In this document: one piece after another, positions 28,170 through 36,801 of the stretch | Position numbering within the stretch: position 1 is the first letter of the stretch | Layout of the letters: the number at the start of each line of letters is the position of its first letter | Assembly (NCBI RefSeq): GCF_039527675.1 | Contig: NZ_BAAAKI010000012.1 | Span: 62,001 to 126,000 of the forward strand | DNA length: 64,000 nucleotides | Direction of reading: 5' to 3' | Source of the DNA: Luteococcus sanguinis | Lineage (GTDB): Bacteria > Actinomycetota > Actinomycetes > Propionibacteriales > Propionibacteriaceae | Made by a program: the position numbers and the translations under genes | Notes under the pieces: generated by a model | What the model saw: only the letters and a program-made list of their open reading frames with translations | Databases searched by the model: none | Told to the model about the DNA's origin: nothing

Positions 28170-28190
28170 CCGAGCCTGTCGAGCGGTGCG
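28168..28190. repeat. Dispersed palindromic repeat element (intergenic copy)
   Basis: CCCCGAGCCTGTCGAGCGG continues from the fourth unit of the 21-bp array. On the minus strand it reads CTCGACAGGCTCGGGG, nearly the same as the copy at 23745. Confidence 0.6.
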
Positions 28191-28213
28191 GGCAGGGGTG
28201 AGAGGATGTCCGG

Positions 28214-28801
28214 GTGATTCCTGACCGACTGCCAGCGGACCTGCGCCGCGACATCGACGCCTGCGGATACTTTCCCGAGTTCGTCGCCGACTCCGTGGCG
28301 CTGGGGCTGGGCGACGAGGACGTCGTCGGGCACCTGGTGCACCACGAGGCGAACTTCGCCAATGAGGCGATCCTGCGCCACCTCAGCGTGCTGGTGCTCA
28401 CCGCCACCCGGTTGCTGGTCGTGCACACCGACGAGGGTCCCGAGACCGACGCGGCGGGCCGCCCCACCAGTGGCCAGGCCGTCACCTCCTGCGAGGCGAT
28501 CCCCCTGCAGGCCATCAACTCTGTGGCGCTGTCGCGCGTCGTCGCTTCCCCGGAGCGCTATGGCGACGGCTCGCAGGTCGTCGAGACCTGGCTGACGATG
28601 GGGTGGGGGACGATGCGCCGCATCGACCTCGAGCCCGCCGTCTGCGCCGACCCGACCTGTGAGGCTGACCACGGCTACACCGGCTCGCTGGTGGGCGACG
28701 ACATCACCATTCGGATGAGCCCGGCCGCCGACGGCGCCGACAATGTGGCCAAGCTGGTCACCTTCGCCGCCGCACTGCAGCAGGTGCCCGGCCGCCGATG
28801 A
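28214..28801 (+). CDS. DUF5998-family protein
   Basis: 195 aa. The sequence (ADLRRDIDACGYFPEFVADSVALGLGDEDVVGHLVHHEANFANEAILRHLSVLVLTATRLLVVHTDE, quoted here only by its ends: ADLRRDIDACGY to LLVVHTDE) matches the actinobacterial DUF5998 family, which is regularly found upstream of an alkaline-phosphatase-like gene. A CADPTCEADHGY block carries two Cys and a His that could bind metal. Function unknown. The GTG start is the first in frame. The next gene overlaps the stop by 4 nt (ATGA), so the four genes to 31459 are translationally coupled. Confidence 0.75.
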   Translation: MIPDRLPADLRRDIDACGYFPEFVADSVALGLGDEDVVGHLVHHEANFANEAILRHLSVLVLTATRLLVVHTDEGPETDAAGRPTSGQAVTSCEAIPLQAINSVALSRVVASPERYGDGSQVVETWLTMGWGTMRRIDLEPAVCADPTCEADHGYTGSLVGDDITIRMSPAADGADNVAKLVTFAAALQQVPGRR

Positions 28802-29931
28802 CCGACTGGGTCCTGCCCCGCTACGGCCGCGACACCCTGGCCGACCTGCTCGGCTCGGTGGCCGCGCACCTTGGCGTCCCCGGCCACACCTGGCCGGCGG
28901 TCGACCTGCCGTCCGCACGTCGCTATGTCGTGCTGCTCGTCGACGGGCTCGGTCATCAGTTGCTGGCGCGCCATCTGGGCGATGTGGACCACCTGTCTGA
29001 GCTGTTCGGAACTGCCCAACGGCTCACCGCAGGTGTTCCCTCCACCACCGCCACCTCACTGACCTGCCTGGGGACCGGCTGTGCTCCCGGACGCCACGGC
29101 GTGGCCGGCTATGCCTTCCGCTCACCAGAGTCCGGGGGCGTGATGAATGCGTTGACGTGGGAGGGCGGCCCCGAGGACGTGGCTGGCTTCCAGCCCGTCG
29201 AGACCGTCTTCGAGCAGGCCGCTGCCGCCGGTGTCGCGGTGACCTCGGTCGCCCCCGCCCGCTTCGAGGCCAGCGGCCTGACCCGGGCCGCCCTGCGCGG
29301 TCCCGACTTCGTCGCCATGCTCGACGAGTCGGACCTGGCGCTGCGCATCATGGAGACCGTCCGCGCCTCGCGCCGCGGCGAGCGAAGCCTGGTCTACGTC
29401 TACGAGCGCGCCCTGGACCACGCCGGCCATGGCAAGGGCGTCGGCTCCGATCGCTGGCTGGAGGTGCTGCGCCGCGTCGACCTGTTCACCAAGCTGCTGC
29501 GTGAAGAGCTGGACGACGACGTCGTGCTGCTGGTCACCGGTGACCACGGCATGGTCGACATTGCCCAGGACCGGATGATCATGGTCGAGGACGAGCCCGG
29601 CCTGTTGAACGGCGTCGACCTGTTCGCTGGCGAGGGACGCCTGCGACAGCTGTACACCAGCAGTGCCGACCAGGTCGCCCGCCGTTGGCGCTCCCGGCTG
29701 GGGGAGCGCGCCTGGGTGGTCAGCCGGGAGGAAGCGGTGGACGCTGGCTGGTTCGGGCCCCTGGACGAGCGTGTTGCAGACCGCTTCGGGGACGTGCTGG
29801 TGGCGATGCGCACCGACTGGGCCGTGATGACCAGGGCATTGCCGCGCGAGCTCACGCTGGTGGGCCAGCACGGATCCTTGACCGAGGCCGAGATGGCCGT
29901 CCCCCTGCTCGTCGATGCTGGAGCCCCCTGA
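28798..29931 (+). CDS. Nucleotide pyrophosphatase/phosphodiesterase (alkaline phosphatase superfamily)
   Basis: 377 aa. The metal-site motif VVLLVDGLGHQLL appears near residue 45, the nucleophile Thr region GVPSTTATSLTCLGTG follows (about 80-95), and later VTGDHGMVDI and GQHGSLTEAEMAVPLL supply metal-binding Asp/His residues, as in type I phosphodiesterases. It should hydrolyse phosphate esters or nucleotides; the substrate is unknown. No signal peptide is visible, so it is probably cytoplasmic. It overlaps DUF5998 by 4 nt and thymidine kinase by 1 nt, which implies one operon and possibly nucleotide metabolism. Confidence 0.87.
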   Translation: MTDWVLPRYGRDTLADLLGSVAAHLGVPGHTWPAVDLPSARRYVVLLVDGLGHQLLARHLGDVDHLSELFGTAQRLTAGVPSTTATSLTCLGTGCAPGRHGVAGYAFRSPESGGVMNALTWEGGPEDVAGFQPVETVFEQAAAAGVAVTSVAPARFEASGLTRAALRGPDFVAMLDESDLALRIMETVRASRRGERSLVYVYERALDHAGHGKGVGSDRWLEVLRRVDLFTKLLREELDDDVVLLVTGDHGMVDIAQDRMIMVEDEPGLLNGVDLFAGEGRLRQLYTSSADQVARRWRSRLGERAWVVSREEAVDAGWFGPLDERVADRFGDVLVAMRTDWAVMTRALPRELTLVGQHGSLTEAEMAVPLLVDAGAP

Positions 29932-30587
29932 TGCCCGAACTGGTCTTCTTCACCGGACCGATGGATTGCGGCAAGTCGACGCTCGCGCTGCAGATGGACC
30001 ATACGCAGAGCGCCCACGATCGCCGCGGCCACCTCTACTCCCGCTTCGACCGCGCCGGCCAGGCCCGGATCACCAGCCGGATCGGGCTGTCTCGCACCGC
30101 GACAGAGGTGGACGACGACTTCGACTTCTGGGAGAACGTCGTCGGCATGCTCACCTCCGGCGTGCAGCTTGACTACCTGATCTGCGACGAGACGCAGTTC
30201 TATCCGGCCGTCCAGGTCGACCAGCTCGCCCGGGTCGTCGACGAACTGGAGCTGGACGTCTTCTGCTTCGGGATCATGGCTGACTTCCGTACCGAGATGT
30301 TCCCCGCCTCCAAGCGCCTGGTGGAACTCGCCGACCGGGTGGAGACCCTGCAGGTGCAACCCCTGTGCTGGTGCGGAAAGCGCGCCACGCACAATGCCCG
30401 CACCGTCAACGGCGTGATGGTCACCGAGGGATCGCAGGTGGTCGTCGGCGACACCTCTCCCGATGCCCCCGCCGACGTGGTGAAGTACGAGGTGTTGTGC
30501 CGCAAGCACCACCGCCAGCGCCTGACCAAGGCCAGCGTCGGCATGGCCCTGCACGAGCCGCAGCTTCCCTTCGAGGAGACCCAGTGA
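29931..30587 (+). CDS. tdk: Thymidine kinase
   Basis: 218 aa, close to the type II (TK1-like) bacterial enzyme. The P-loop GPMDCGKST is at residues 9-17 and DETQFY supplies the catalytic Glu. The C-terminal structural zinc site is C-W-C-G-K-R-A-T-H-N with a later CRKHH. It phosphorylates thymidine with ATP in the pyrimidine salvage pathway. The frame is open upstream, but the ATG overlapping the previous TGA (TGATG) gives the exact family N-terminus. The 3' end overlaps the start of the sulfurtransferase gene (GTGA). Confidence 0.95.
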   Translation: MPELVFFTGPMDCGKSTLALQMDHTQSAHDRRGHLYSRFDRAGQARITSRIGLSRTATEVDDDFDFWENVVGMLTSGVQLDYLICDETQFYPAVQVDQLARVVDELELDVFCFGIMADFRTEMFPASKRLVELADRVETLQVQPLCWCGKRATHNARTVNGVMVTEGSQVVVGDTSPDAPADVVKYEVLCRKHHRQRLTKASVGMALHEPQLPFEETQ

Positions 30588-31459
30588 ACGCGTCCGACGG
30601 CCTCAACCCGCTGATCAGCGCCAGCGAACTGCTCGGTGCGCTCGAGGGTGGCGCGCAGCTGGTGTTGGTGGACGCGCGCTTCTGGCTGGGCCAGCACGGG
30701 CGTGGTCGCGCCGCCTACGAGGCCGGACACATCCCGGGTGCGCGCTTCGTCGACGTGGACGAGGAACTTGCCGAGCCGGCGCGCGGTGACGGGATCCGGC
30801 GCGGGACGAGTGCCCGCGGTCGCCATCCCCGCCCCAGCGCCGAGCGGCTGGCGGGTGCCGTCGGCCGTCTGGGCATCAACGACGACTCCTGTGTGGTCGT
30901 GTACGACCAGGGCACCTCGTTGGCGGCCGCGTGGTTCCGCTGGCTGCTGCGCGACGCAGGTCAGCTCAACATCCGCGTGCTCGACGGTGGCTTCGCAGCC
31001 TGGCAGGCCGCCGGGGGAGCGGTGTCCGCTGATGAGCCCGCCGACGGCACGGGATCTTTCGTGCCGCAGCCGGGCCAGTTGGCTGCAATCACAGTGGACG
31101 AGGTCCCGGGCTTCCTGGCCGCCGGTCACCAGTTGGTCGACGTCCGCGCTGCCGAGCGTTTCCGCGGCGAGACCGAACCGGTGGACCCCATTGCTGGGCA
31201 CATCCCCGGTGCCAGCAACCTGCCCGCCAGCACCCTGCAGCAGGCGGACGGACGCTTCCTGCCCGCCGCCGACCTGCGCGTCCACCTGGCGGGTATCGCG
31301 GCCGGGGACGCCTTCAGCTGTGGCTCCGGGCTCACCGCATCCCAGGCCCTGCTGGCCGCCGAGTCGGCGGGAATCGAGGGCCTGGCGATCTACCCCGGTT
31401 CGTGGTCGGAGTGGATCGCCGACCCCGCTCGCCCGGTTGCTGTCGGTGGCGGCGTGTAG
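30584..31459 (+). CDS. sseA: Thiosulfate/3-mercaptopyruvate sulfurtransferase (tandem rhodanese)
   Basis: 291 aa with two rhodanese domains. The first (about 8-140) is catalytically inactive and contains AGHIPGARFVDVDEEL. The second (about 160-285) has VDVRAAERFRGETEPVDPIAGHIPGA and the active Cys in the loop CGSGLTA, typical of 3-mercaptopyruvate or thiosulfate sulfurtransferases. It transfers sulfane sulfur to cyanide or thiols. The GTG start overlaps the tdk stop (GTGA). The TAG stop at 31457-31459 is also the start of a TAGGTT hexamer that may drive aceE. Confidence 0.92.
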   Translation: MNASDGLNPLISASELLGALEGGAQLVLVDARFWLGQHGRGRAAYEAGHIPGARFVDVDEELAEPARGDGIRRGTSARGRHPRPSAERLAGAVGRLGINDDSCVVVYDQGTSLAAAWFRWLLRDAGQLNIRVLDGGFAAWQAAGGAVSADEPADGTGSFVPQPGQLAAITVDEVPGFLAAGHQLVDVRAAERFRGETEPVDPIAGHIPGASNLPASTLQQADGRFLPAADLRVHLAGIAAGDAFSCGSGLTASQALLAAESAGIEGLAIYPGSWSEWIADPARPVAVGGGV

Positions 31460-31462
31460 GTT
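31457..31462 (+). promoter_or_regulatory. Candidate aceE -10 hexamer overlapping the upstream stop codon
   Basis: TAGGTT begins with the TAG stop of the sulfurtransferase gene. It would give a leader of about 130 nt. That leader holds an imperfect hairpin (31495-31519) around CCAGCGCTGG. Confidence 0.35.
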
Positions 31463-31599
31463 GGCCGGAGCACGCACGGGAGCGGAGGGGCACCGGTGTG
31501 TCTCCAGCGCTGGCGCACCGCACCCGGACAGTGAATGATGGTGCCTGCGCGCCCGCCTTCGGTGGGTTCGCGGCGATCAGCCACGAGAAAGGACGCAGC

Positions 31600-34365
31600 G
31601 TGATCCCACGCGAGGAACCCGGACCGATCATCAACGGCCTGCCCACCAACCTCCCCGACACCGATCCGGAGGAGACCTCGGAGTGGCTCGAGTCGCTCGA
31701 CGGCATCATCGACGCCGAGGGCCGCAACCGGGCCCGGTACGTGATGCTGAAGCTGCTGGAGCGTGCCCGCGAGCGCCAGATCGGCGTCCCCAGTCTCACC
31801 AGCACGGACTTCGTGAACACTATCCCGGCGTCCTCCGAGCCCGCCTACCCCGGTGACGAGGCCCTGGAGCGCGGCTACCGCCGCCTGCTGCGCTGGAATG
31901 CCGCGATCATGGTGCACCGTGCGCAGCGTCCCGGTGTGGGCGTCGGTGGCCACATCGCCTCCTATGCCTCGGCCGCGACCCTCTACGAGGTCGGCCTGAA
32001 TCACTTCTGGCGCGGCCAGGACCACCCCGGTGGTGGCGACCAGGTCTTCTTCCAGGGCCATGCCAGCCCCGGCATGTACGCGCGCGCCTTCCTCGAGGGT
32101 CGCCTCGACGAGAACGACCTGGACGGCTTCCGCCAGGAGAAGAGCCACATCGTCGACGGCAAGATCCGCGCCCTGCCGAGCTACCCGCACCCGCGCCAGC
32201 TGCAGGACTTCTGGCAGTTCCCGACCGTGAGCATGGGCATCGGCCCGATGAATGCGATCTACCAGGCGCAGTTCAACCGCTACCTGCACAACCGTGGCCT
32301 CAAGGACACCGCCGAGCAGCGCGTCTGGGCCTTCCTCGGTGACGGCGAGATGGACGAGCCGGAGTCGCGCGGCCTGCTGCAGCTGGCCGCCAACGAAGGC
32401 CTCGACAACCTGACCTTCGTCGTCAACTGCAATCTGCAGCGCCTCGACGGCCCCGTGCGTGGCAACGGCAAGATCATGCAGGAGCTGGAGGCCTTCTTCC
32501 GCGGCGCCGGCTGGAATGTGATCAAGGTTGTCTGGGGTCGCGAGTGGGACCAGCTGCTGGCACAGGACACCGACGGTGCCCTGGTCAACCTGATGAACAC
32601 CGTCACCGACGGTGACTACCAGACCTTCAAGGCCAACGACGGCGCATACGTCCGCGAGCACTTCTTCAACCGTGACCCGCGCACCGCCGACATGGTCAAG
32701 GACTGGTCAGACGACCAGATCTGGAACCTCAAGCGCGGCGGCCACGACTACCAGAAGGTCTACGCGGCCTACAAGTCCGCCTCCGAGTTCAACGGGGCGC
32801 CGACGGTGATCCTGGCCCACACCATCAAGGGCTACTTCCTGGGCACGCACTTCGCTGGCCGCAATGCCACGCACCAGATGAAGAAGCTGGCGCTGGACGA
32901 CCTCAAGGGCTTCCGCGACCGCCTGCAGATGCCGGTCACCGATGCGCAGCTCGAGGCCGATCCCTACCGTCCGCCGTACATCAACCCCGGCGCCGACGAC
33001 GAGCGCATCCAGTACCTGATGGAGCGTCGCCGCGAGCTGGGTGGCTTCGTCCCGGAGCGCCGCAAGAAGGTCTCCCAGGCCCTCAAGCTGCCCGACGACA
33101 AGGCCTACGCCGGTGTGAAGAAGGGGTCGGGCAACCAGCAGATCGCCACCACCATGGCCTTCGTGCGGTTGCTGAAGGACATGATGCGCGACAAGGAGTT
33201 CGCGCCGCGCGTCGTCCCGATCATCCCCGACGAGGCCCGCACCTTCGGCATGGACTCGTTCTTCCCGACGATCAAGATCTACAACCCGCACGGGCAGAAC
33301 TACACGCCGGTGGACCACGAGCTGATGCTCAGCTACCGCGAGGCCAAGAACGGTCAGATCCTGCACACGGGCATCAACGAGGCCGGTTCGGTTGCGGCCT
33401 TCACGGCCGCCTCGACGGCCTACTCGACGCACGGCGTGGCGATGGTGCCGATCTACATCTTCTACTCGATGTTCGGCTTCCAGCGCACGGGCGACTCGAT
33501 CTGGGCCGCCGCGGACCAGTTGGGACGCGGATTCATGCTCGGCGCCACCGCAGGTCGCACCACGCTGACCGGTGAGGGCACCCAACACATGGACGGCCAC
33601 AGCCAGTTGCTGGCCGCCACGAACACCGCGGTGAAGGCCTACGACCCGGCCTACGCCTACGAGATCGCCCACATCGTCCAGGATGGTCTGGAGAGTATGT
33701 ATGGCGATGACCCCAAGGACGTCATCTACTACCTGACCGTCTACAACGAGCCGCTGGTGCAGCCCGTCGAGCCGGAGAACGTCGACGCCGAGGGCATCAA
33801 GAAGGGCATGTACCTGCTCAAGGAGGGCTCCTTCGAGGGTGTCGGGCAGGACGCGCGTCGCGCCCAGATCCTCGCCTCCGGTGTGGGCGTCCCGTGGGCG
33901 CTGGAGGCCCAGGAACTGCTCAAGGCCGACTTCGGGATCGTCGCGGACGTCTGGTCGGTGACCAGCTGGAACGAGCTGCGCCACGACGGCCTGGCCGCCG
34001 ACGAGCACAACTTCCTGTACCCGGACGAGGAGCCGAAGGTCGCCTATGTGACCCAGAAGCTCGCCGATCGTCCCGGCCCGGTCGTCGCGGTCAGCGACTA
34101 CATGCGCCAGGTGCAGGACCAGATCCTGAACTGGGTGCCCGGCGACTTCGCCTCCCTGGGCGCGGACGGCTTCGGTTTCTCCGACACCCGCGCCGCGGCC
34201 CGTCGCTTCTTCCACATCGACGGCCCCTCGGTCGCCGTGCGGACGCTGCAGATGCTCGCCGCCCGCGGCGAGGTGCCGGCGGAGTGGCCCAAGCAGGCTG
34301 CCGAGAAGTACGACCTGCTCAACGTGAACGCTGGCTCCTCCGGCAATGCCGGCGGCGACGCCTGA
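31600..34365 (+). CDS. aceE: Pyruvate dehydrogenase E1 component, homodimeric type
   Basis: 921 aa, the length of homodimeric AceE. The thiamine diphosphate motif GDGEMDEPES..NLTFVVNCNLQRLDG lies around residues 246-285, and other conserved blocks are GHASPGMYARAFLEGRL, TIKGYFLGTHFAGRNATHQMKK and TAGRTTLTGEGTQHMDGHS. It decarboxylates pyruvate and passes the acetyl group to E2 lipoyl domains; the E2 and E3 genes are not in the window. I start at GTG 31600, which has GAAAGGA upstream and yields the expected N-terminus (MIPREEPGPIINGLP). A terminator with a T-run follows. The DUF3052 neighbour is conserved beside aceE in actinobacteria. Confidence 0.96.
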   Translation: MIPREEPGPIINGLPTNLPDTDPEETSEWLESLDGIIDAEGRNRARYVMLKLLERARERQIGVPSLTSTDFVNTIPASSEPAYPGDEALERGYRRLLRWNAAIMVHRAQRPGVGVGGHIASYASAATLYEVGLNHFWRGQDHPGGGDQVFFQGHASPGMYARAFLEGRLDENDLDGFRQEKSHIVDGKIRALPSYPHPRQLQDFWQFPTVSMGIGPMNAIYQAQFNRYLHNRGLKDTAEQRVWAFLGDGEMDEPESRGLLQLAANEGLDNLTFVVNCNLQRLDGPVRGNGKIMQELEAFFRGAGWNVIKVVWGREWDQLLAQDTDGALVNLMNTVTDGDYQTFKANDGAYVREHFFNRDPRTADMVKDWSDDQIWNLKRGGHDYQKVYAAYKSASEFNGAPTVILAHTIKGYFLGTHFAGRNATHQMKKLALDDLKGFRDRLQMPVTDAQLEADPYRPPYINPGADDERIQYLMERRRELGGFVPERRKKVSQALKLPDDKAYAGVKKGSGNQQIATTMAFVRLLKDMMRDKEFAPRVVPIIPDEARTFGMDSFFPTIKIYNPHGQNYTPVDHELMLSYREAKNGQILHTGINEAGSVAAFTAASTAYSTHGVAMVPIYIFYSMFGFQRTGDSIWAAADQLGRGFMLGATAGRTTLTGEGTQHMDGHSQLLAATNTAVKAYDPAYAYEIAHIVQDGLESMYGDDPKDVIYYLTVYNEPLVQPVEPENVDAEGIKKGMYLLKEGSFEGVGQDARRAQILASGVGVPWALEAQELLKADFGIVADVWSVTSWNELRHDGLAADEHNFLYPDEEPKVAYVTQKLADRPGPVVAVSDYMRQVQDQILNWVPGDFASLGADGFGFSDTRAAARRFFHIDGPSVAVRTLQMLAARGEVPAEWPKQAAEKYDLLNVNAGSSGNAGGDA

Positions 34366-34417
34366 GCCCACGCAACGGGGACACGAAACGGCCACGCACT
34401 GCTGAACACGAGCTGAC

Positions 34418-34450
34418 GGCGCCCGTCACCCCACCGGGGTGGCGGGCGCC
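34418..34450 (+). terminator. Intrinsic terminator of aceE
   Basis: A 15-bp stem (34418-34432 with 34436-34450, one G-U pair) has a 3-nt loop. CCCGCTTTTCCC follows, giving a T-run. Confidence 0.8.
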
Positions 34451-34479
34451 CCCGCTTTTCCCTGGGCCCGCCGATCTGG

Positions 34480-34485
34480 CAGGCT
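34480..34485 (+). promoter_or_regulatory. Possible -10 hexamer for the DUF3052 gene
   Basis: CAGGCT ends 7 nt before the ATG at 34493. Confidence 0.35.
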
Positions 34486-34492
34486 TGGGCGC

Positions 34493-34906
34493 ATGAAGTC
34501 AGGCGACACTCCGGCAAACACCCTGATGGGGTTGGCCGGGGGAATGGTGGTGCAGGAGCTGGGCTGGGACTCCGACGTGGACGAGTCCTTGCGGGACCAG
34601 GTGATGGATGCCATCGATGGCGACATGGTCGAGGAGGCCCTCGAGGCCGTCGACGCGGTGTTGCTGTGGTGGCGCGACGAGGACGGCGACGTTGCCGATG
34701 GCCTCGTCGACTCCATGACCGACCTCGCGCCGAATGGGGTGATCTGGCTGATGACACCCAAGGTGGGGCGTTCCGGCTATGTCGACCCGGCGGACTTGGC
34801 GGACGGGTGCACCACGGCGGGCATGTCGCTCACCTCGTCGGTCAATCTGGCCGACGACTGGCAGGCGCACAAGGTCGTCCGTCCCAAGGGCGCCGCGCGC
34901 GGCTGA
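34493..34906 (+). CDS. DUF3052-family protein
   Basis: 137 aa. The sequence contains the block GLAGGMVVQELGWDSDVD..LRDQVMDAIDGDMV and later TPKVGRSGYVDPADL, as in DUF3052 proteins (the M. tuberculosis counterpart sits next to aceE). The protein is small, acidic and without membrane segments; no function is known. The ATG lies 7 nt after a CAGGCT hexamer, fitting the leaderless pattern of the window. It converges on the ABC exporter gene with 31 nt between stops. Confidence 0.82.
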   Translation: MKSGDTPANTLMGLAGGMVVQELGWDSDVDESLRDQVMDAIDGDMVEEALEAVDAVLLWWRDEDGDVADGLVDSMTDLAPNGVIWLMTPKVGRSGYVDPADLADGCTTAGMSLTSSVNLADDWQAHKVVRPKGAARG

Positions 34907-34937
34907 CCTGCCCTGCGCCGTACCCGAGCCGTCTGGA

Positions 34938-36734
34938 TCAGGCGGTGATCCCGAACTCCTTGAGGCGCTTCTTGTCACGCTTGGATCCGGATTCCTGCAG
35001 CGCCAACAGTTCTGCGTAGATGCCACCAGAGGTGGCGAGTTGCTCGGGGGTGCCGACCTCGTCCACCCGTCCGGCCTTCAGGGTGATGATCCGGTCGACG
35101 GACGCGATGGTCGACAATCGGTGCGCGATGATCACGCTGGTGCGCCCGTGCATCAGCCGGTCCAGGCCCTCCTGCACGAGTCGCTCCGACTTGGAGTCGA
35201 GCGCACTCGTGGCCTCGTCGAGCACCAGGATCGGCGCGTCCTTGAGCATGGCCCGGGCCACGGCGATGCGCTGCTTCTGACCGCCGGAGAGCCTCAGTCC
35301 GCGCTCGCCGATCAGGGTGTCGTAGCCCTGCTCGAAGTTCTTGATGAAGGCCGCGGCGTTGGCCTCACGGGCCGCGACCTCGATCTCGTGGTCGGGGGCG
35401 TCAGGGCGGGCGTAGGCGATGTTCTCGCGGATCGTCCCGCTGAACAGGCTGGCGTCCTGGAAGACGACGCCAACCGAGCTGCGCAAGAGCTCAGCCGGGG
35501 TGTCGGCGATGTCGTGGCCCGCGAGGCACACCGTCCCGGCCCGTGGCGCGTAGAGCCCCAGCAGCAGGCTGACCAGCGTGGTCTTTCCGCCGCCGGACTC
35601 ACCGACGAAGGCCACCCGCTCACCTTGGCCGACGCTGAAGCTGACGCCGTGCAGCACGTCCTCGCCATCCTCGTAGCCGAAGGTGACGTCGTCGAACTCG
35701 ATCATCGCCATGTCCGCCGGCAGCTCGCGGCGGTCGGCCACGACGGGAAGCGCCAGCTCCGGACGCTCCTGTTCCTCGCCCATCACGTTGAAATAGTCCT
35801 TGGAACCGGCGATCGCGCGCTGGGAGGTGTCGACGAGGTAGCTCATCATCATCGCCGGCTGCTTGGCCAGGTTGACCAGCTGGATCAGAAGCACCATCAC
35901 GCCGATGCTGAAGGCACCCTGCGTGGTGCGGACGAAGATCAGGGCGTAGATGGCGAAGAAGATGACGTTCATGGCACCGCGGCGGGCGGAGTCCATCGCA
36001 TGCCAATAGATCGACTGCTGCTCGGTCAGCCCGATCGTCGCGTCGTAGTGGTGGGTGAAGGTCGCCAGCTCGCGGCGCTCCTGCACGAAGCTCTTCACGA
36101 CGCGGATTTGCCCGACCACCTCGGCGAAGCGTCCACCCGCGATGTCGACGTGGGAGTTCTTCTCGCCCTCCAGTCGCTGCCACTTCTTGCTGGTCAGCGC
36201 GGTGAGCCACGTATAGGTGGGGAAGATCACCAGCAGCAGCAGCGCGATCCACGGCGAGTAGTAGGCGGTGACGGCCAGCGAGGCGACCAGCGTCAGGATC
36301 ATCGGGAAGAAGTTGTTGCTGGCGCTCTGCAGGAACTGCGTGGTCTCGGTGATCGAGCGCTGCAATCGGGAGATGATCGTGCCGGTCAGCGCCGTGTCGA
36401 AGTAGCGCTGGGGGAGCAGCAGCAGCTTGTTGTAGTAGCGCTCCGACAGGCGCGCCCGCAGTCGCGCCGCCATCGCATCGCCCAGGTAGCCGCCGACATT
36501 GGTGATCACGGTGTTGGCGAGGTCGCAGAACAGGAGCGCCACGGCCAGCCAGACGACGATCGTGACGCCACGTCCGGTGCCCTGCACGCTGCGGACGACC
36601 TCATCGGTCGCCGCCATGATGATGAAGGGGGTCGCGATCCCGGTCGCGGCTGTCAACACGGAGCAGATGATGATGCCGATGTAGTACCACCGGAGCTCGC
36701 GGACGGCGGCGAGGATCTGGACGAGGCTGCGCAC
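34938..36734 (-). CDS. ABC exporter, fused permease and ATPase (multidrug/lipid type)
   Basis: 598 aa. Residues about 1-320 are a type I exporter membrane domain with six helices (for example YYIGIIICSVLTAATGIATPFIIMA and VASLAVTAYYSPWIALLLLVIF). Residues about 345-580 are the nucleotide-binding domain with GESGGGKTT (Walker A), LSGGQKQR (signature), ILVLDEATSALD (Walker B) and the switch His in IIAHRLST. It functions as a dimer. The substrate is unknown. The frame is open well upstream, but GTG 36734 is preceded by TAGACT 8 nt away and gives a normal N-terminus. It is divergent from the nitrilase-family gene. Confidence 0.9.
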   Translation of the reverse strand: MRSLVQILAAVRELRWYYIGIIICSVLTAATGIATPFIIMAATDEVVRSVQGTGRGVTIVVWLAVALLFCDLANTVITNVGGYLGDAMAARLRARLSERYYNKLLLLPQRYFDTALTGTIISRLQRSITETTQFLQSASNNFFPMILTLVASLAVTAYYSPWIALLLLVIFPTYTWLTALTSKKWQRLEGEKNSHVDIAGGRFAEVVGQIRVVKSFVQERRELATFTHHYDATIGLTEQQSIYWHAMDSARRGAMNVIFFAIYALIFVRTTQGAFSIGVMVLLIQLVNLAKQPAMMMSYLVDTSQRAIAGSKDYFNVMGEEQERPELALPVVADRRELPADMAMIEFDDVTFGYEDGEDVLHGVSFSVGQGERVAFVGESGGGKTTLVSLLLGLYAPRAGTVCLAGHDIADTPAELLRSSVGVVFQDASLFSGTIRENIAYARPDAPDHEIEVAAREANAAAFIKNFEQGYDTLIGERGLRLSGGQKQRIAVARAMLKDAPILVLDEATSALDSKSERLVQEGLDRLMHGRTSVIIAHRLSTIASVDRIITLKAGRVDEVGTPEQLATSGGIYAELLALQESGSKRDKKRLKEFGITA

Positions 36735-36742
36735 GACGGACG

Positions 36743-36748
36743 AGTCTA
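36743..36748 (-). promoter_or_regulatory. -10 hexamer for the ABC exporter gene, leaderless
   Basis: TAGACT on the minus strand ends 8 nt before the GTG at 36734, fixing the start against a much longer open frame. Confidence 0.55.
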
Positions 36749-36788
36749 CGCCGCGGCTGTGCGCCAGACCCCACCCCCACAGCTGGCC

Positions 36789-36794
36789 CACAAT
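36789..36794 (+). promoter_or_regulatory. -10 hexamer for the nitrilase-family gene
   Basis: CACAAT ends 7 nt before the ATG at 36802. The same CACAAT at the same kind of spacing precedes the gene at 53725. It overlaps the alternative ATG at 36793, so 36802 is preferred. Confidence 0.45.
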
Positions 36795-36801
36795 GGAACC
36801 C

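Noticed and set aside
27958..28224. Repeat-coding ORF across the 21-bp array (VDPNDPR-type peptide repeats)
   Set aside because: It is open only because 21 is a multiple of three. It overlaps the start of the App1-like gene and has no start signal.
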